64,000 nt of DNA from Butyricimonas paravirosa (GTDB lineage Bacteria > Bacteroidota > Bacteroidia > Bacteroidales > Marinifilaceae). The position numbers and the translations under genes are program-made. The stretch lies in contig NZ_CP043839.1 of NCBI RefSeq assembly GCF_032878955.1, positions 4,154,001 through 4,218,000 on the forward strand, written 5' to 3'. Below are positions 7,021 through 15,904 of this stretch, one piece after another. Positions within the stretch are counted from its first letter, which is position 1, and every line of letters starts with the position of its first letter. The notes under the pieces are model-generated. The model did not search any database, was not told where the DNA came from, and worked only from the letters and a program-made list of their open reading frames with translations.

Positions 7021-10000
7021 ATGAAACTGGTTAAATATTTTTTACAGAAAAAGTCTCTGACCATCCTGTTGCTTTTGCTTGTGCTGTTCGGGGGATTGTT
7101 CGCTTACGTGAAAATGGGGAAACTGGAAGATGCCCCGTTCACGATCAAACAGGCTTTGGTGCTTACCCCTTATCCGGGAGCCTCTCCATCGGAAGTGCAG
7201 ACGCAGGTGACCGACGTGTTGGAGGAATCCATACAGTCGTTGGGGGAACTCTATTATTTGAAGACGGAGAATCGGGCCGGGCTGTCAAAAATCACGGTTT
7301 ACGTGAAGAAAGAGATCCGGGCGGATGAGATGCAGCAACTTTGGGATAAACTCCGGAGAAAAGTGAGTGATGTACAGGGAAAACTACCGGCAGGAGCTGG
7401 GCCTTCTGTCGTGAATGATGATTTCGGGGATGTGTTGGGTGTTTTCTATGGGCTGACGGGAATGGGACATACCTACCGGGAACTGGAGGATCAGGCGAAG
7501 TTAATCAAGAATGAGATTCTCAAGGTGAAGGATGTTGCCAAGGTCGAGATATATGGGGTACAGACCCCGACGATTGATGTGAAAATCAGTCCTTCGGTGA
7601 TGGCACTTAGCGGTATCACGACCGCGGATATTGCCCGTGCTTTCGAGGGACAGAATAAAGTGGTGGATGCCGGGGGGATAGATGTCGGGGAGAATCGGGT
7701 ACGTATAGAGTCAACCGGGAATTTCTATTCGTTGGATGATATTCGGAATCTGACCATTGTTTCTAAAGGCGGGGAGCATTTCCGGCTGGCGGATATTGCC
7801 GAAATCGAGGAAGCCTACCAGACGCCGGCTTCCAATATGATGCGTGTGAACGGGGAACCCGCTATCGGAATTGCTATTTCTACGGTTCCGACGGGGAACG
7901 TGGTGGATATGGCCGAGGCGGTAAAAGAAAAGATAGATTGGTTTGCATCCGAGATGCCTGAAGGATATGCTCTTTCCTGCATTTATGATCAAGGGTACGA
8001 GTCTGCCGTGGCAAATCGGGGGTTCATTGTCAACCTGATCGTTTCCGTGCTGACTGTCGTGGCGATATTACTCTTCTTTATCGGTTTTAAAAACGGGTTG
8101 TTGATCGGCAGTGGGTTGGTGTTTTCCATTTTTGCCACGTTGATCGTGATGTTTGCTGACGGGATTGCCTTACAGCGTATGTCTTTGGCCGCGATTATCA
8201 TTGCCATGGGTATGCTGGTAGATAATGCGATCGTGGTATCGGACTCCGCGTTGGTGAATATGCAACGGGGGATGCGCAAGCGGACAGCCATTATGAGGGC
8301 TTGCTCTGCAACGGCTTTGCCATTATTAGCCGCAACGGTTATTGCTATCCTGACTTTTATGCCGATTTATTATTCACCGCATATTACGGGGGAATTGCTG
8401 TCTTCGATGGTTGTTGTGATCGGGGTGTCATTGATGTTTAGTTGGGTATTTGCCCTCACGCAAACGCCGTTCTTCATACAGGAATTTGTGCGTCGTCCAC
8501 GTCCGGATGAGTTGACGGCAGAGTTGTTTACCGGTAAATGGTATGATCGTTTCCGACGCTCGTTGCGGGTGGTGATCCGTCGTAAATATGTGGTGGTGGG
8601 TTGTCTTGTGGTTATGCTTTGCGTGTCGGCGTGGAGTTTCCGGTTTATCCCGAAAGTTTTCGTGCCTTCGTTGGATAAACAATATTTCACGGTCGATATG
8701 TGGTTGCCGGAAGGGACTCGTATTGAAGAAACTGATCGGGTGGCGGACGATATGGCTGATTATGTCAGTACTTATCACGAAATGGAGATGGTGTCGGCTT
8801 TCGTGGGGCGAACTCCGCCACGATATTATTTGTCGAACGTGTCATTCGGGCCTCAATCCAATTATGCTCAATTATTGATAAAATGTAGAACATCGTCGGA
8901 ATCCCGTCAGCTATATGCTGTGTTACAAGATTCTCTCCCGGCGAAATACCCGGAGGCATTTATCAAGGTGAATAGTTTCGAATTGAGCCCGTTGAACGAG
9001 GCGTTGATTGAAGCTCGTTTTCTGGGACCGGACCCGGCGGTGCTGGATTCTTTGGTGGGTGTTGCCGTGGATATTATGCGTCGCAATCCGAAAGTGGCGG
9101 ATGCCCGTAACGAGTGGGGAAGTATGGCGATGATGATTCGTCCGGTGTATGATCCCGTGAAGGCTGGAGCCTTGGGGATCACGAAGGCGGATATGATGCA
9201 GTCTGTGAAATCCATTCAAGATGGGGTGACGGTTGGCGTGTACCGGGACGACGAGAAGAAAGTACCTGTGTTGTTGAAATCTGCCGGGGCGAATATTACG
9301 AATGCCGAGGCTTTGGGTAATTTCTCCGTGTGGAACGGGGTGAATTCTGCCCCGCTGTCGCAAGTGACGGAACGGATTGAAACCACGTGGGAGTTCCCGC
9401 AGATGCGGACGTATAATCGGCAGTTGTCCATGGCCGCCATGTGCGGGGTGAAACCGGGTACTACTATGGCGGAAGTACACGGGGAGATCCGGGCAGAAGT
9501 TGAGAAAATACAACTCCCTGAGGGATATACATTCTTTTGGGATGCTCAATTCAAGGATCAAAAGGAGGCCATACAGGCCATCGTGATGTATTTCCCGTTG
9601 GCATTTCTGTTGCTTGTTGTCATTCTGGTGGCCTTGTTCGGAAACTTCCGGCAACCAATCATTATTCTTTGCGTGTTACCTTTATCACTGATTGGCGTGG
9701 CTGTCGGGATGTTGCTCACGGGATTTGATTTCGGGTTCTTCCCTATTGCGGGGTGGCTGGGATTATTGGGTATGATTATTAAAAACGTGATTGTGTTGAT
9801 TGACGAGATCAACGTGCAGCATGGGAACGGGGTGGACTTGTACACTTGTATCGTGGAGGCCACGGTTGTACGCACCCGTCCGGTTTTGATGGCTGCAACA
9901 ACCACGATCTTCGGGATGGTTCCTTTGTTGTTTGATATTGCTTTTGGGGGAATGGCAGCCACGATTATTTTCGGGTTGACATTTGCCACGCTATTGACGC

Positions 10001-10059
10001 TGTTTGTTACCCCGGCTCTTTATGCCATATTCTATAATGTAAAAGAAAATCAACGATGA
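7021..10059 (+). CDS. RND efflux permease (AcrB/HAE1-like)
   Basis: The 1012-residue inner-membrane pump has the typical RND plan: a first membrane helix, a large periplasmic loop, a block of helices at about 335-490, a second large loop, and a final block of helices from about 860. The proton-relay motif in the fourth helix is visible as AMGMLVDNAIVVSD, with the key Asp near residue 401. Pumps of this type use the proton gradient to export drugs, bile salts or other amphiphiles; the substrate cannot be told from sequence. The stop overlaps the start of the outer-membrane channel gene by 4 bases, so the two are translationally coupled. Confidence 0.95.
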   Translation: MKLVKYFLQKKSLTILLLLLVLFGGLFAYVKMGKLEDAPFTIKQALVLTPYPGASPSEVQTQVTDVLEESIQSLGELYYLKTENRAGLSKITVYVKKEIRADEMQQLWDKLRRKVSDVQGKLPAGAGPSVVNDDFGDVLGVFYGLTGMGHTYRELEDQAKLIKNEILKVKDVAKVEIYGVQTPTIDVKISPSVMALSGITTADIARAFEGQNKVVDAGGIDVGENRVRIESTGNFYSLDDIRNLTIVSKGGEHFRLADIAEIEEAYQTPASNMMRVNGEPAIGIAISTVPTGNVVDMAEAVKEKIDWFASEMPEGYALSCIYDQGYESAVANRGFIVNLIVSVLTVVAILLFFIGFKNGLLIGSGLVFSIFATLIVMFADGIALQRMSLAAIIIAMGMLVDNAIVVSDSALVNMQRGMRKRTAIMRACSATALPLLAATVIAILTFMPIYYSPHITGELLSSMVVVIGVSLMFSWVFALTQTPFFIQEFVRRPRPDELTAELFTGKWYDRFRRSLRVVIRRKYVVVGCLVVMLCVSAWSFRFIPKVFVPSLDKQYFTVDMWLPEGTRIEETDRVADDMADYVSTYHEMEMVSAFVGRTPPRYYLSNVSFGPQSNYAQLLIKCRTSSESRQLYAVLQDSLPAKYPEAFIKVNSFELSPLNEALIEARFLGPDPAVLDSLVGVAVDIMRRNPKVADARNEWGSMAMMIRPVYDPVKAGALGITKADMMQSVKSIQDGVTVGVYRDDEKKVPVLLKSAGANITNAEALGNFSVWNGVNSAPLSQVTERIETTWEFPQMRTYNRQLSMAAMCGVKPGTTMAEVHGEIRAEVEKIQLPEGYTFFWDAQFKDQKEAIQAIVMYFPLAFLLLVVILVALFGNFRQPIIILCVLPLSLIGVAVGMLLTGFDFGFFPIAGWLGLLGMIIKNVIVLIDEINVQHGNGVDLYTCIVEATVVRTRPVLMAATTTIFGMVPLLFDIAFGGMAATIIFGLTFATLLTLFVTPALYAIFYNVKENQR

Positions 10060-11351
10060 AAAAGATATTTGTATTAGGTTGTATGCTGGCGGGTGCGTTT
10101 ACCGTGTCCGCCCAACAAAGCTCTCTTCTTGAGAAATACCGGAACATGGCTTTGGAATATAACCATGATCTCAAGGCTGCGGAAAAGAATATTTCGGTGA
10201 GTATGGAACTGGAGAAATCCGCCCGTGCCGATTTGAAGCCGAAAGTGGAGGCGGGAGGAAATTTTCAGTACACGGGGAATCCCATGGAACTATCGGCAGA
10301 TGTGCCTTCGTTGGGGCGTTCCGTGGGATTTAAGGGGAAAAATATGAAATACGGGGTGTCGATGTCGCTCATGCAACCGCTTTATACCGGGGGACGGGTG
10401 CTTGAAACGATTCGGATGGCCCAGTCACGGCAAGCCGTGGCGGCACAACAGGCGGAGGTGGTGAAGAATGCCGTGTGTTACCAGACGGATATTCAGTATT
10501 GGAACACGGTGGCCCGGCAGGAGATCGTGGGTGTGGCCACGGATTTTCGAAATTCGATGTCCTCGTTGGTAAAAACGATCCGGGAGAGGGTGGATGCCGG
10601 GTTGGTGGACCCGCAGGATTTATTGATGGCGGAGGTGCAACTGAACGAGGCGGAGTACCGTCTGTTGCAGGCAAAGAGTAGTTTCGAGACGGGGCGTATG
10701 GCTTTGAATTCGATTATTGGGCTAGAGTTGTCTAACCCGACCATGATAGAAGAGAATGTTCCTTTATTGCTGGTTGAGGATTCGGTTCTTCGGGGAAACG
10801 GGAGTAATCGGCCGGAGATCAGGATGGCCGAGGAACAGGTGAGGATGGCGGAAAGTGCGTTGCGAGTGAATGATGCGCAGTATAAGCCACAGGTCTATGT
10901 CGGGGTTGACGGGAGTTATTCTTCTCCGGGGTATAACTTCCGCACGGATATGGACCCGAATTACGTGGCGTATGCGAAAGTATCCATCCCGGTGTTTGAG
11001 TGGGGAAAGCGGCGAAGTGAGAAGAGAGCTTCCCGGGGGCAAGTCGGTATGGCTTCCGATCAGTTGAACCGGGTGAAAGACAACGTGGCACTGGAAGTAC
11101 AGACGGCACGGCTGAATTTGTTACAGGCACTAGAACAGGTGAAATTGACAGGAAATTCGTTGGAGAAGGCCAAAGAAAATGAGACGAAAGCGTTGGAGCG
11201 GTATGGGGAGGGAAAAACGTCTATATTGGAAGTGATCGATGCTCAAACCTATCGGGAAAATTCGCAACTTAATTACGTGCAGGCTAAGACGGAGGCGCAG
11301 AGCTATTATTCCGGGTTAATAAAAGCCTTGAACGCGTACGAATCTTTGTAA
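10056..11351 (+). CDS. TolC-family outer-membrane efflux channel
   Basis: The 431-residue protein has a Sec signal peptide (MKKIFVLGCMLAGAFTVSAQ) and two outer-membrane efflux protein repeats made of long heptad-rich helices. Typical stretches are AEVQLNEAEYRLLQAKSSFE and LRVNDAQYKPQVYVGVDGSY, and the end has the usual GKTSILEVIDAQ motif. It would form the trimeric outer-membrane exit duct for the adaptor and pump encoded just upstream, whose gene it overlaps by 4 bases. The sensor kinase gene follows after 36 bases, so all five genes probably form one operon. Confidence 0.94.
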   Translation: MKKIFVLGCMLAGAFTVSAQQSSLLEKYRNMALEYNHDLKAAEKNISVSMELEKSARADLKPKVEAGGNFQYTGNPMELSADVPSLGRSVGFKGKNMKYGVSMSLMQPLYTGGRVLETIRMAQSRQAVAAQQAEVVKNAVCYQTDIQYWNTVARQEIVGVATDFRNSMSSLVKTIRERVDAGLVDPQDLLMAEVQLNEAEYRLLQAKSSFETGRMALNSIIGLELSNPTMIEENVPLLLVEDSVLRGNGSNRPEIRMAEEQVRMAESALRVNDAQYKPQVYVGVDGSYSSPGYNFRTDMDPNYVAYAKVSIPVFEWGKRRSEKRASRGQVGMASDQLNRVKDNVALEVQTARLNLLQALEQVKLTGNSLEKAKENETKALERYGEGKTSILEVIDAQTYRENSQLNYVQAKTEAQSYYSGLIKALNAYESL

Positions 11352-11387
11352 ATTAGACTAACTTTGCTAAATAAACAGGATCACGAC

Positions 11388-12419
11388 ATGAATAAGAAAC
11401 TGGATATTTTGCTGTATGCCGGATTGTTTTCCGGGTTGGGGGTATTTTCATATCTCCTGTTAGTGAGTTATTCCGGTTTTTCACCATTGGTACAGGAAGA
11501 GTTGTATTCTTTCGGGGCTTGTCTGTTCTGTATTCTTGCATTCAATATTTTAGGGTATTTCACCATGCGTATCAGCTCGTGGCTGAACGTGAGCTACGCT
11601 TTGAATATCCGGAGAAGGTGGAGGATCGTTGTGATTTACCTGTTGGTGATGTTGATGTTCTTTTTGCTGAACTATGGTTTACTGGTTTCGGCTAAGTTAC
11701 TGGCGGGGGCATCGCATCCTTTTACTTTCTATGGCGGGGGAAAGTTCGTACTGGTTCTCGTTTGGTTGGTGGAATTAGTTATCTTGGGGTTATTGCTGGC
11801 TTTCAGGGCTATACGAGAGATGTTGCGGTTGCAGCAACATACTGCGGCTTTGCAGGAAGAGAATAATACGGCGCGGTACGTGGCTTTGCAGAATCAAGTG
11901 AATCCGCATTTCCTGTTTAATAGTCTCAACACGCTGATTGCCGAGATCGAGTATAATCCTCGTAATGCTGTGGAGTTTACCCGGAATCTTTCGAATGTTT
12001 ATCGTTACGTGTTGCAATGTCAGGATAAGACTCTTGTGACGTTGGGAGATGAACTAGATTTTCTGGATGCTTTCCTGTTTTTGCATAAAGTGAGATTGGG
12101 AGATTGTATTACCTGCGATATTGAAGTGCCGGATGATTGCTGGGAACGGATGGTGCCGCCGCTGACGTTGCAATTACTGGCGGAGAACGTGATCAAGCAT
12201 AATTCGATTTCTACCACTCATCCGATGAGGATTGCCATTTGGGTTGATGAGAATTTTCTGGTAGTGAGTAATTTGGTTCACCCTAGGAAGGATGTCCAGT
12301 CTTCCGGAATCGGGCTTCAGAATCTGGCAAACCGCTGTAAGTTGATTACAGGTAAAGAGATAGAAATAGTTGATAAATTAGGTGCATTTACAGTAAAAAT
12401 ACCTTTTGCTGATGAATAA
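11388..12419 (+). CDS. LytS-type sensor histidine kinase
   Basis: The protein (343 residues from the ATG at 11388; a TTG/ATG-like start 24 bases earlier is less likely) has four predicted membrane helices in the first 140 residues. A short coiled coil (LRLQQHTAALQEEN) follows, then the His_kinase domain with the phospho-acceptor box NQVNPHFLFNSLNTL (His174). The C-terminal ATPase part has the N box LLAENVIKHN and G box SSGIGLQNLANR. Kinases of this family pair with LytTR response regulators. Its place behind an RND pump suggests it senses envelope or toxic-compound stress and controls the pump; that link is inferred. Confidence 0.92.
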   Translation: MNKKLDILLYAGLFSGLGVFSYLLLVSYSGFSPLVQEELYSFGACLFCILAFNILGYFTMRISSWLNVSYALNIRRRWRIVVIYLLVMLMFFLLNYGLLVSAKLLAGASHPFTFYGGGKFVLVLVWLVELVILGLLLAFRAIREMLRLQQHTAALQEENNTARYVALQNQVNPHFLFNSLNTLIAEIEYNPRNAVEFTRNLSNVYRYVLQCQDKTLVTLGDELDFLDAFLFLHKVRLGDCITCDIEVPDDCWERMVPPLTLQLLAENVIKHNSISTTHPMRIAIWVDENFLVVSNLVHPRKDVQSSGIGLQNLANRCKLITGKEIEIVDKLGAFTVKIPFADE

Positions 12420-13185
12420 TTTGAAAGTAGCCATTATTGAAGATGAGGTGCCGGCAGCCCGTTTGCTACACTCCATGCTCCGGCGATTGCGTCCCGCTTG
12501 GGAGGTTATGGTTTTGCCGGGGAGCGTGGAAGAGGCGGTGCAATGGTTTGCCGAGAACCCGCATCCAGATTTATTGTTTCTGGATATTCAGTTATCGGAT
12601 GGAGATTCGTTCAATTTTCTGACATCTGCTCGCCCTTCTTCCGTGATTATTTTTACCACGGCTTATGATCAGTACGCGATTCGGGCTTTCACGGTAAATA
12701 GTGTAGACTATATCCTGAAACCCGTGGATGAGAAACGTTTGCTTGAGGCGATCGTGAAATATGAAACACTGGTTGCTGCAAATACATCTCCGGAAAACGG
12801 TTACTTGGATGTTATCCTCGATAGTCTCCGGCATCGGGAGAAAGCCTATCGTACTCGCTTTCTCATTGCGGGAGGGGAGCGTTTCCGTCCGTTGGAAGTG
12901 AGTGACGTGGCTTATTTCTATTCCGAGAATAAAATCACATTTGCGGTGACCTATACCGGGCAGGAACATATTGTTGACCTTTCTTTGAATAAGTTGGTGG
13001 AACAATTGGACCCAGATCAGTTCTTTCGAGCTAATCGACAAGTATTGCTTTGCGTGAAAGCTATTAGTCATGTGGAACCTTATTTTAATGGTCGAATTGT
13101 GGTTTTCGTGAAACCATCCTATAAATCACAGATTATTATTAGCGAGGAAAAGATTACAGCATTTAAGTTGTGGTTGAATTTTTGA
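12412..13185 (+). CDS. LytTR response regulator
   Basis: The 258-residue protein has an N-terminal receiver domain with acidic residues at 10-12, phospho-acceptor Asp58 (LLFLDIQ), Thr in FTTAYDQ and Lys in YILKPVD. The C-terminal LytTR DNA-binding domain covers about 155-255 (YFYSENKITFAVT, FFRANRQVLL). The chosen ATG at 12412 overlaps the kinase stop, so the two are coupled. It is the likely partner of the kinase and may regulate the upstream efflux genes. A strong stem-loop follows the gene at 13210-13245. Confidence 0.94.
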   Translation: MNNLKVAIIEDEVPAARLLHSMLRRLRPAWEVMVLPGSVEEAVQWFAENPHPDLLFLDIQLSDGDSFNFLTSARPSSVIIFTTAYDQYAIRAFTVNSVDYILKPVDEKRLLEAIVKYETLVAANTSPENGYLDVILDSLRHREKAYRTRFLIAGGERFRPLEVSDVAYFYSENKITFAVTYTGQEHIVDLSLNKLVEQLDPDQFFRANRQVLLCVKAISHVEPYFNGRIVVFVKPSYKSQIIISEEKITAFKLWLNF

Positions 13186-13209
13186 TGTAATACATTCCCG
13201 TTTGAAGAT

Positions 13210-13245
13210 AAACAGAAAAGAGGCTTTTTAGCCTCTTTTCTGTTT
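13210..13245. terminator. 15-bp perfect stem-loop, original tmRNA/regulator terminator
   Basis: AAACAGAAAAGAGGC and its exact complement close a six-base TTTTTA loop. It would end the regulator operon from the left. Before the island inserted, it lay directly after the tmRNA 3' end on the opposite strand, so it was probably bidirectional. Confidence 0.8.
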
Positions 13246-13249
13246 GATG

Positions 13250-13329
13250 GTGGAGTAGCAGGGAATCGAACCCTGGTCCAAACACGGAATCCATATGCTT
13301 TCTACATGCTTAGCTTTTTGTTGTTTTTC
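13250..13329. repeat. Left end of island: 80-bp tmRNA 3'-end copy (attL)
   Basis: These 80 bases are identical to 32395-32474, the 3' end of the tmRNA gene. They carry the T arm and end in the acceptor 3' side, but the 5' part of tmRNA is absent, so this is the displaced original gene end. Read on the minus strand it is followed directly by CCA and then the stem-loop terminator. Confidence 0.92.
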
Positions 13330-13363
13330 AATTAGTTAATTGCATTTTGGAAAGCTAAGAACT

Positions 13364-13420
13364 GGTGCACTTGAATAAGTATACCAATTTCCTTCATGTT
13401 AGGACACCTAAAAGTGCACT
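13364..13420. repeat. Left-end GTGCAC sites, candidate integrase arm sites
   Basis: GGTGCACTT at 13364-13372 and AAAGTGCACT at 13411-13420 are inverted to each other. The same words recur four times next to the integrase at the other end of the island (32269-32326), as expected for arm-type recombinase sites. Confidence 0.5.
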
Positions 13421-13610
13421 AAGTTTGACAATAATGTTAATGAACTCACTCTTATTTTATGCTCAAATATAAGCAACATATAGCTTATACACAAGTAACT
13501 TACCACTGAATTATGGTGGTCGAGATATGATTTTTATATACATACTTTCTGTTATTAATTGGTTATACATTAAATTCTAATTTTATCTATCTCTCTGTTT
13601 ACAATATACT

Positions 13611-13675
13611 GGTTGGTGAGTTTTCTTGCGAACTGGTGTATAAAGCTTAACACCTTATAATTTCTCACCTATTGG
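13611..13675 (+). repeat. Island palindromic repeat, copy A
   Basis: GGTGA at 13615 and TCACC at 13665 are 50 bp apart, with GGTGTATAA between (TATAA at 13639). It lies near the left end of the island, downstream of the 3' end of the ADP-ribosylglycohydrolase gene, with no gene start close by. Confidence 0.7.
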
Positions 13676-13758
13676 AATTTTACATTCTAAATTTATCTGG
13701 AATAAAAAAAGGTTTACCTCTGGTGAAGCAAACCCTCTATAATAGCATAATTGAATTG

Positions 13759-14700
13759 TTATCCTTTTGCAGCATCTAATCTATTAGCTAATTCTATAAT
13801 ATCATCTTTTCTTGCTAATACATTTATCCATTCAGAAGGAATCGTATCATAACCGTATATGATACCTGCCAATCCTCCTGCAATAGCTCCAACTGTATCA
13901 GTATCATCACCCAAGTTTACAGCTTTTAATACCGCATCTTTGAAACTGGAAGTATTAAAGATGCACCACAAACTAGCTTCCAAAGTATCAATTACATAGC
14001 CAGTAGAACGTATGTCCTTTAATTCAATTGCCTTAAACTCGTTATAAGACAGTCCTACCAACCTTTTAAAAGGAACATCTTCTTCAATAAATATTTCCCT
14101 CTTCAAAAGCTGTAATAGTATTTGTTGCATTGTCTGGTAAGCCTTCTCGCATGATTGTTGGTTGATGTACTGTATCGCAAACTCGCATAATGCAATACAA
14201 GCCAGAATACTTCTTGGATGTCTATGTGTCAATGATGATACTTCACCTATGATCTTGTACCTCTCTTCAACTTCCATGTTCAAGATATAAGGCACCAATG
14301 GTAATATTCTCATAAGTGATCCGTTACCATTATCTCGTTCTCTATCCATTCCTGCCAGTTCTGGTTTACATCCACTTTGCAAATAGGATATTGCTCTTGC
14401 TGTGGTAACACCAACATCAAATACTCTTCCGTGAGGTGTCCAGTAACCTTCATAATACCATTTCACGAAGTTGTTTCCAATTTCACTTAGATCGTATCCT
14501 TTACACAGTGATTCTGCCAAACAAAGGGCTAAAGAAGTATCATCAGACCATGTACCTTTAGGTTGATTATGCGTACCATACTCTCTCATCCCAACAACAG
14601 GATTCTTCCCTAACTCTTGTCTATGTTCAAATTCAACAGGAACACCTAAAGCATCGCCTATAGCTGTTCCTAATAATATATCTTTATTCAAGTTTGCCAT
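13759..14700 (-). CDS. ADP-ribosylglycohydrolase family protein
   Basis: The 313-residue all-helical protein matches the DraG/ARH family, which removes ADP-ribose from proteins or small molecules using two metal ions. The N-terminal metal motif GTWSDDTS (Asp53, Asp54, Thr55) and the C-terminal motif LGDDTDTVGAIAGG (Asp265, Asp266, Asp268) are both intact, so it is probably active. It lies alone at the left end of the island as the first cargo gene. No ADP-ribosyltransferase gene is visible nearby, so whether it reverses a host, phage or toxin modification is unknown. Palindromic repeat copy B lies about 100 bases upstream of its start. Confidence 0.92.
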   Translation of the reverse strand: MANLNKDILLGTAIGDALGVPVEFEHRQELGKNPVVGMREYGTHNQPKGTWSDDTSLALCLAESLCKGYDLSEIGNNFVKWYYEGYWTPHGRVFDVGVTTARAISYLQSGCKPELAGMDRERDNGNGSLMRILPLVPYILNMEVEERYKIIGEVSSLTHRHPRSILACIALCEFAIQYINQQSCEKAYQTMQQILLQLLKREIFIEEDVPFKRLVGLSYNEFKAIELKDIRSTGYVIDTLEASLWCIFNTSSFKDAVLKAVNLGDDTDTVGAIAGGLAGIIYGYDTIPSEWINVLARKDDIIELANRLDAAKG

Positions 14701-14799
14701 ACCTGTTTATATAGTCTATTTAATGTTCTAAATATACATAAATCTCTTTACCAATAGAAACTTTTAATGCAATATGTTGCTCTAAATCTCATATCCATA

Positions 14800-14862
14800 G
14801 ATGGTGACTTTTCTTCTGAATTGGTATATAATAGCTAAAATGGAGAGAATTACTCACTAACT
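14800..14862 (+). repeat. Island palindromic repeat, copy B
   Basis: GGTGA at 14803 and TCACT at 14854 are 51 bp apart, with GGTATATAA between (TATAA at 14827). Confidence 0.7.
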
Positions 14863-14980
14863 AAAATTCTGTCATGAGGAATATCTAAAATGCAATATTC
14901 TTTATCTTCAAAGCTGTCAACATAACAATAAATCAACACGTTATTAAATATGTAAATGTTTGATATTCTGGTACATTTAC

Positions 14981-15011
14981 TTGGTACTATCCTATTCAAC
15001 AAGTATCTTTG
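14981..15011 (+). promoter_or_regulatory. Bacteroidetes-type promoter
   Basis: TTG at 14981-14983 is followed after 20 bases by TATCTTTG at 15004-15011, matching the -33/-7 pattern. It would drive the small basic protein gene at 15085 with a leader of about 65 bases. Confidence 0.6.
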
Positions 15012-15084
15012 TACATGTAAATGATTGACCTGATGTTCTTTCCTGAATTAGATACTCTTTTGTTTGTTAGAAAAATTTATTCCT

Positions 15085-15264
15085 ATGAAATTACGTAAGA
15101 AAGGAAAAACCTCCAATTCAGAATGGTTTGGTGTAGAACATTATCGAATTTTCCATGAAATGGATTTATTCAGGTATGTAAACATGGAGAGATTAAAAAT
15201 GTTATATCCTGATATTTTTGGAAAACCCAAGACGAAGCTCGTCAAGAAAAGACAGCGCAACTAA
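15085..15264 (+). CDS. Small basic hypothetical protein
   Basis: This 59-residue protein is rich in Lys and Arg at both ends (MKLRKKGKTS..., ...KKRQRN). The middle contains aromatic residues and I recognise no domain. I chose the ATG at 15085; a TTG 21 bases upstream would add seven residues. A good promoter lies upstream and a clear stem-loop terminator follows directly, which makes a real transcription unit likely. The charge pattern fits a nucleic-acid-binding or ribosome-associated peptide, but that is only a guess. Confidence 0.6.
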   Translation: MKLRKKGKTSNSEWFGVEHYRIFHEMDLFRYVNMERLKMLYPDIFGKPKTKLVKKRQRN

Positions 15265-15271
15265 ATGATTG

Positions 15272-15311
15272 AAGCCAGTACCTATTATATATTTTAGGTG
15301 CTGGCTTTTTT
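15272..15311 (+). terminator. Terminator of small basic gene
   Basis: AAGCCAGTACCT pairs with AGGTGCTGGCTT (one G-U pair) and is followed by a T-run. The right half is duplicated 66 bases downstream. Confidence 0.75.
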
Positions 15312-15392
15312 GGGGATATAAACAATTTATTAGCGTTTCTGCCATTTTGGTTTATGATTTTAGGTGCTGGCTTTTTTGGGGATATAAACAAT
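15291..15392 (+). repeat. 36-bp direct repeat, 66-bp period
   Basis: The 36 bases at 15291-15326, covering the right arm and T-run of the terminator, are repeated exactly at 15357-15392. This looks like a partial tandem duplication of a 66-bp unit. Confidence 0.85.
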
Positions 15393-15412
15393 ACAAAACA
15401 CACAAGCATTTA

Positions 15413-15838
15413 CTAAACAATTAGTTTTATCAAACTTTTGACTATAGTTACATCAATATTTCCAATCATAGTTAATCGTTTATTCTTGTTTGATTCAATA
15501 TCACAGACATGATATTCCTTACCTACTTTGTACATTAAAGCATGTGCTATTGAATTTCTAAGATGATATAACAATGAAAGCATTATTGTGTAATGTTTCA
15601 CGAAATATATGGTATTTTTAGGAGGAAGGTCCGTTGGTATATTTCCTTTTTTAGTGGATTTTAAATTGCATCCTCTCACTAACAACCATACTTGAGAAAC
15701 ATTGCCAAAAAGTAAAGCTTTAAGTTGCTTGTCCGTGGTAAAAGTTTTAATTTGCTTCTTCTCGTAGAACTCAAGATATCTATATAATAAGACTATATCA
15801 TCTCGTGTTAGTCCATTTACTATTTGCTTTTTATTCAT
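15413..15838 (-). CDS. HEPN-like protein (putative RNase or toxin)
   Basis: The 141-residue protein is mostly helical and contains LRNSIAHA at residues 93-100. This fits the HEPN signature Arg-x4-His (Arg94, His99), with the polar Asn right after the Arg that many active HEPN RNases have. HEPN proteins cut RNA in toxin-antitoxin, abortive-infection and CRISPR systems. No MNT-type nucleotidyltransferase partner is adjacent. The next genes upstream on the same strand encode the giant lipoprotein and a 77-residue unknown protein. The call rests on one motif and predicted helices, so it is tentative. Confidence 0.5.
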   Translation of the reverse strand: MNKKQIVNGLTRDDIVLLYRYLEFYEKKQIKTFTTDKQLKALLFGNVSQVWLLVRGCNLKSTKKGNIPTDLPPKNTIYFVKHYTIMLSLLYHLRNSIAHALMYKVGKEYHVCDIESNKNKRLTMIGNIDVTIVKSLIKLIV

Positions 15839-15853
15839 AATCTTGTATGCTTT

Positions 15854-15898
15854 AATATATCACTCCCAATACATAACAAGTATCTGGAGTGATATATT
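15854..15898. terminator. 13-bp perfect stem-loop between lipoprotein and HEPN-like gene
   Basis: AATATATCACTCC and its exact complement enclose a 19-base loop just after the lipoprotein stop (minus strand). It lacks a strong T-run and may be a terminator or an mRNA processing or stability site. Confidence 0.5.
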
Positions 15899-15904
15899 TA
15901 TAAA

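Larger units (their letters stand above)
13330..13758. other. Left-end non-coding stretch of the island
   Basis: No gene is visible. The stretch holds two GTGCAC sites (13364-13372 and 13411-13420), a small hairpin with CCAC/GTGG arms near 13500, and palindromic repeat copy A (13611-13675). I see nothing else. Confidence 0.6.
14701..15084. other. Intergenic stretch with repeat B and a promoter
   Basis: This gap separates two divergent genes. It carries palindromic repeat copy B (14800-14862) and a plus-strand promoter at 14981-15011. I see no gene in it. Confidence 0.6.

Noticed and set aside
9216..9654. Antisense frames within the RND permease gene
   Set aside because: They overlap a well-supported 1012-residue permease and show no independent start signals.
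13250..13329. Second tmRNA gene
   Set aside because: Only the last 80 bases are present, without the tag frame or 5' acceptor half; it is the displaced gene end left by island insertion.
15291..15392. CRISPR-like direct repeats
   Set aside because: Only two copies with one 30-base gap, and the repeat is half of a terminator; no cas genes are near.
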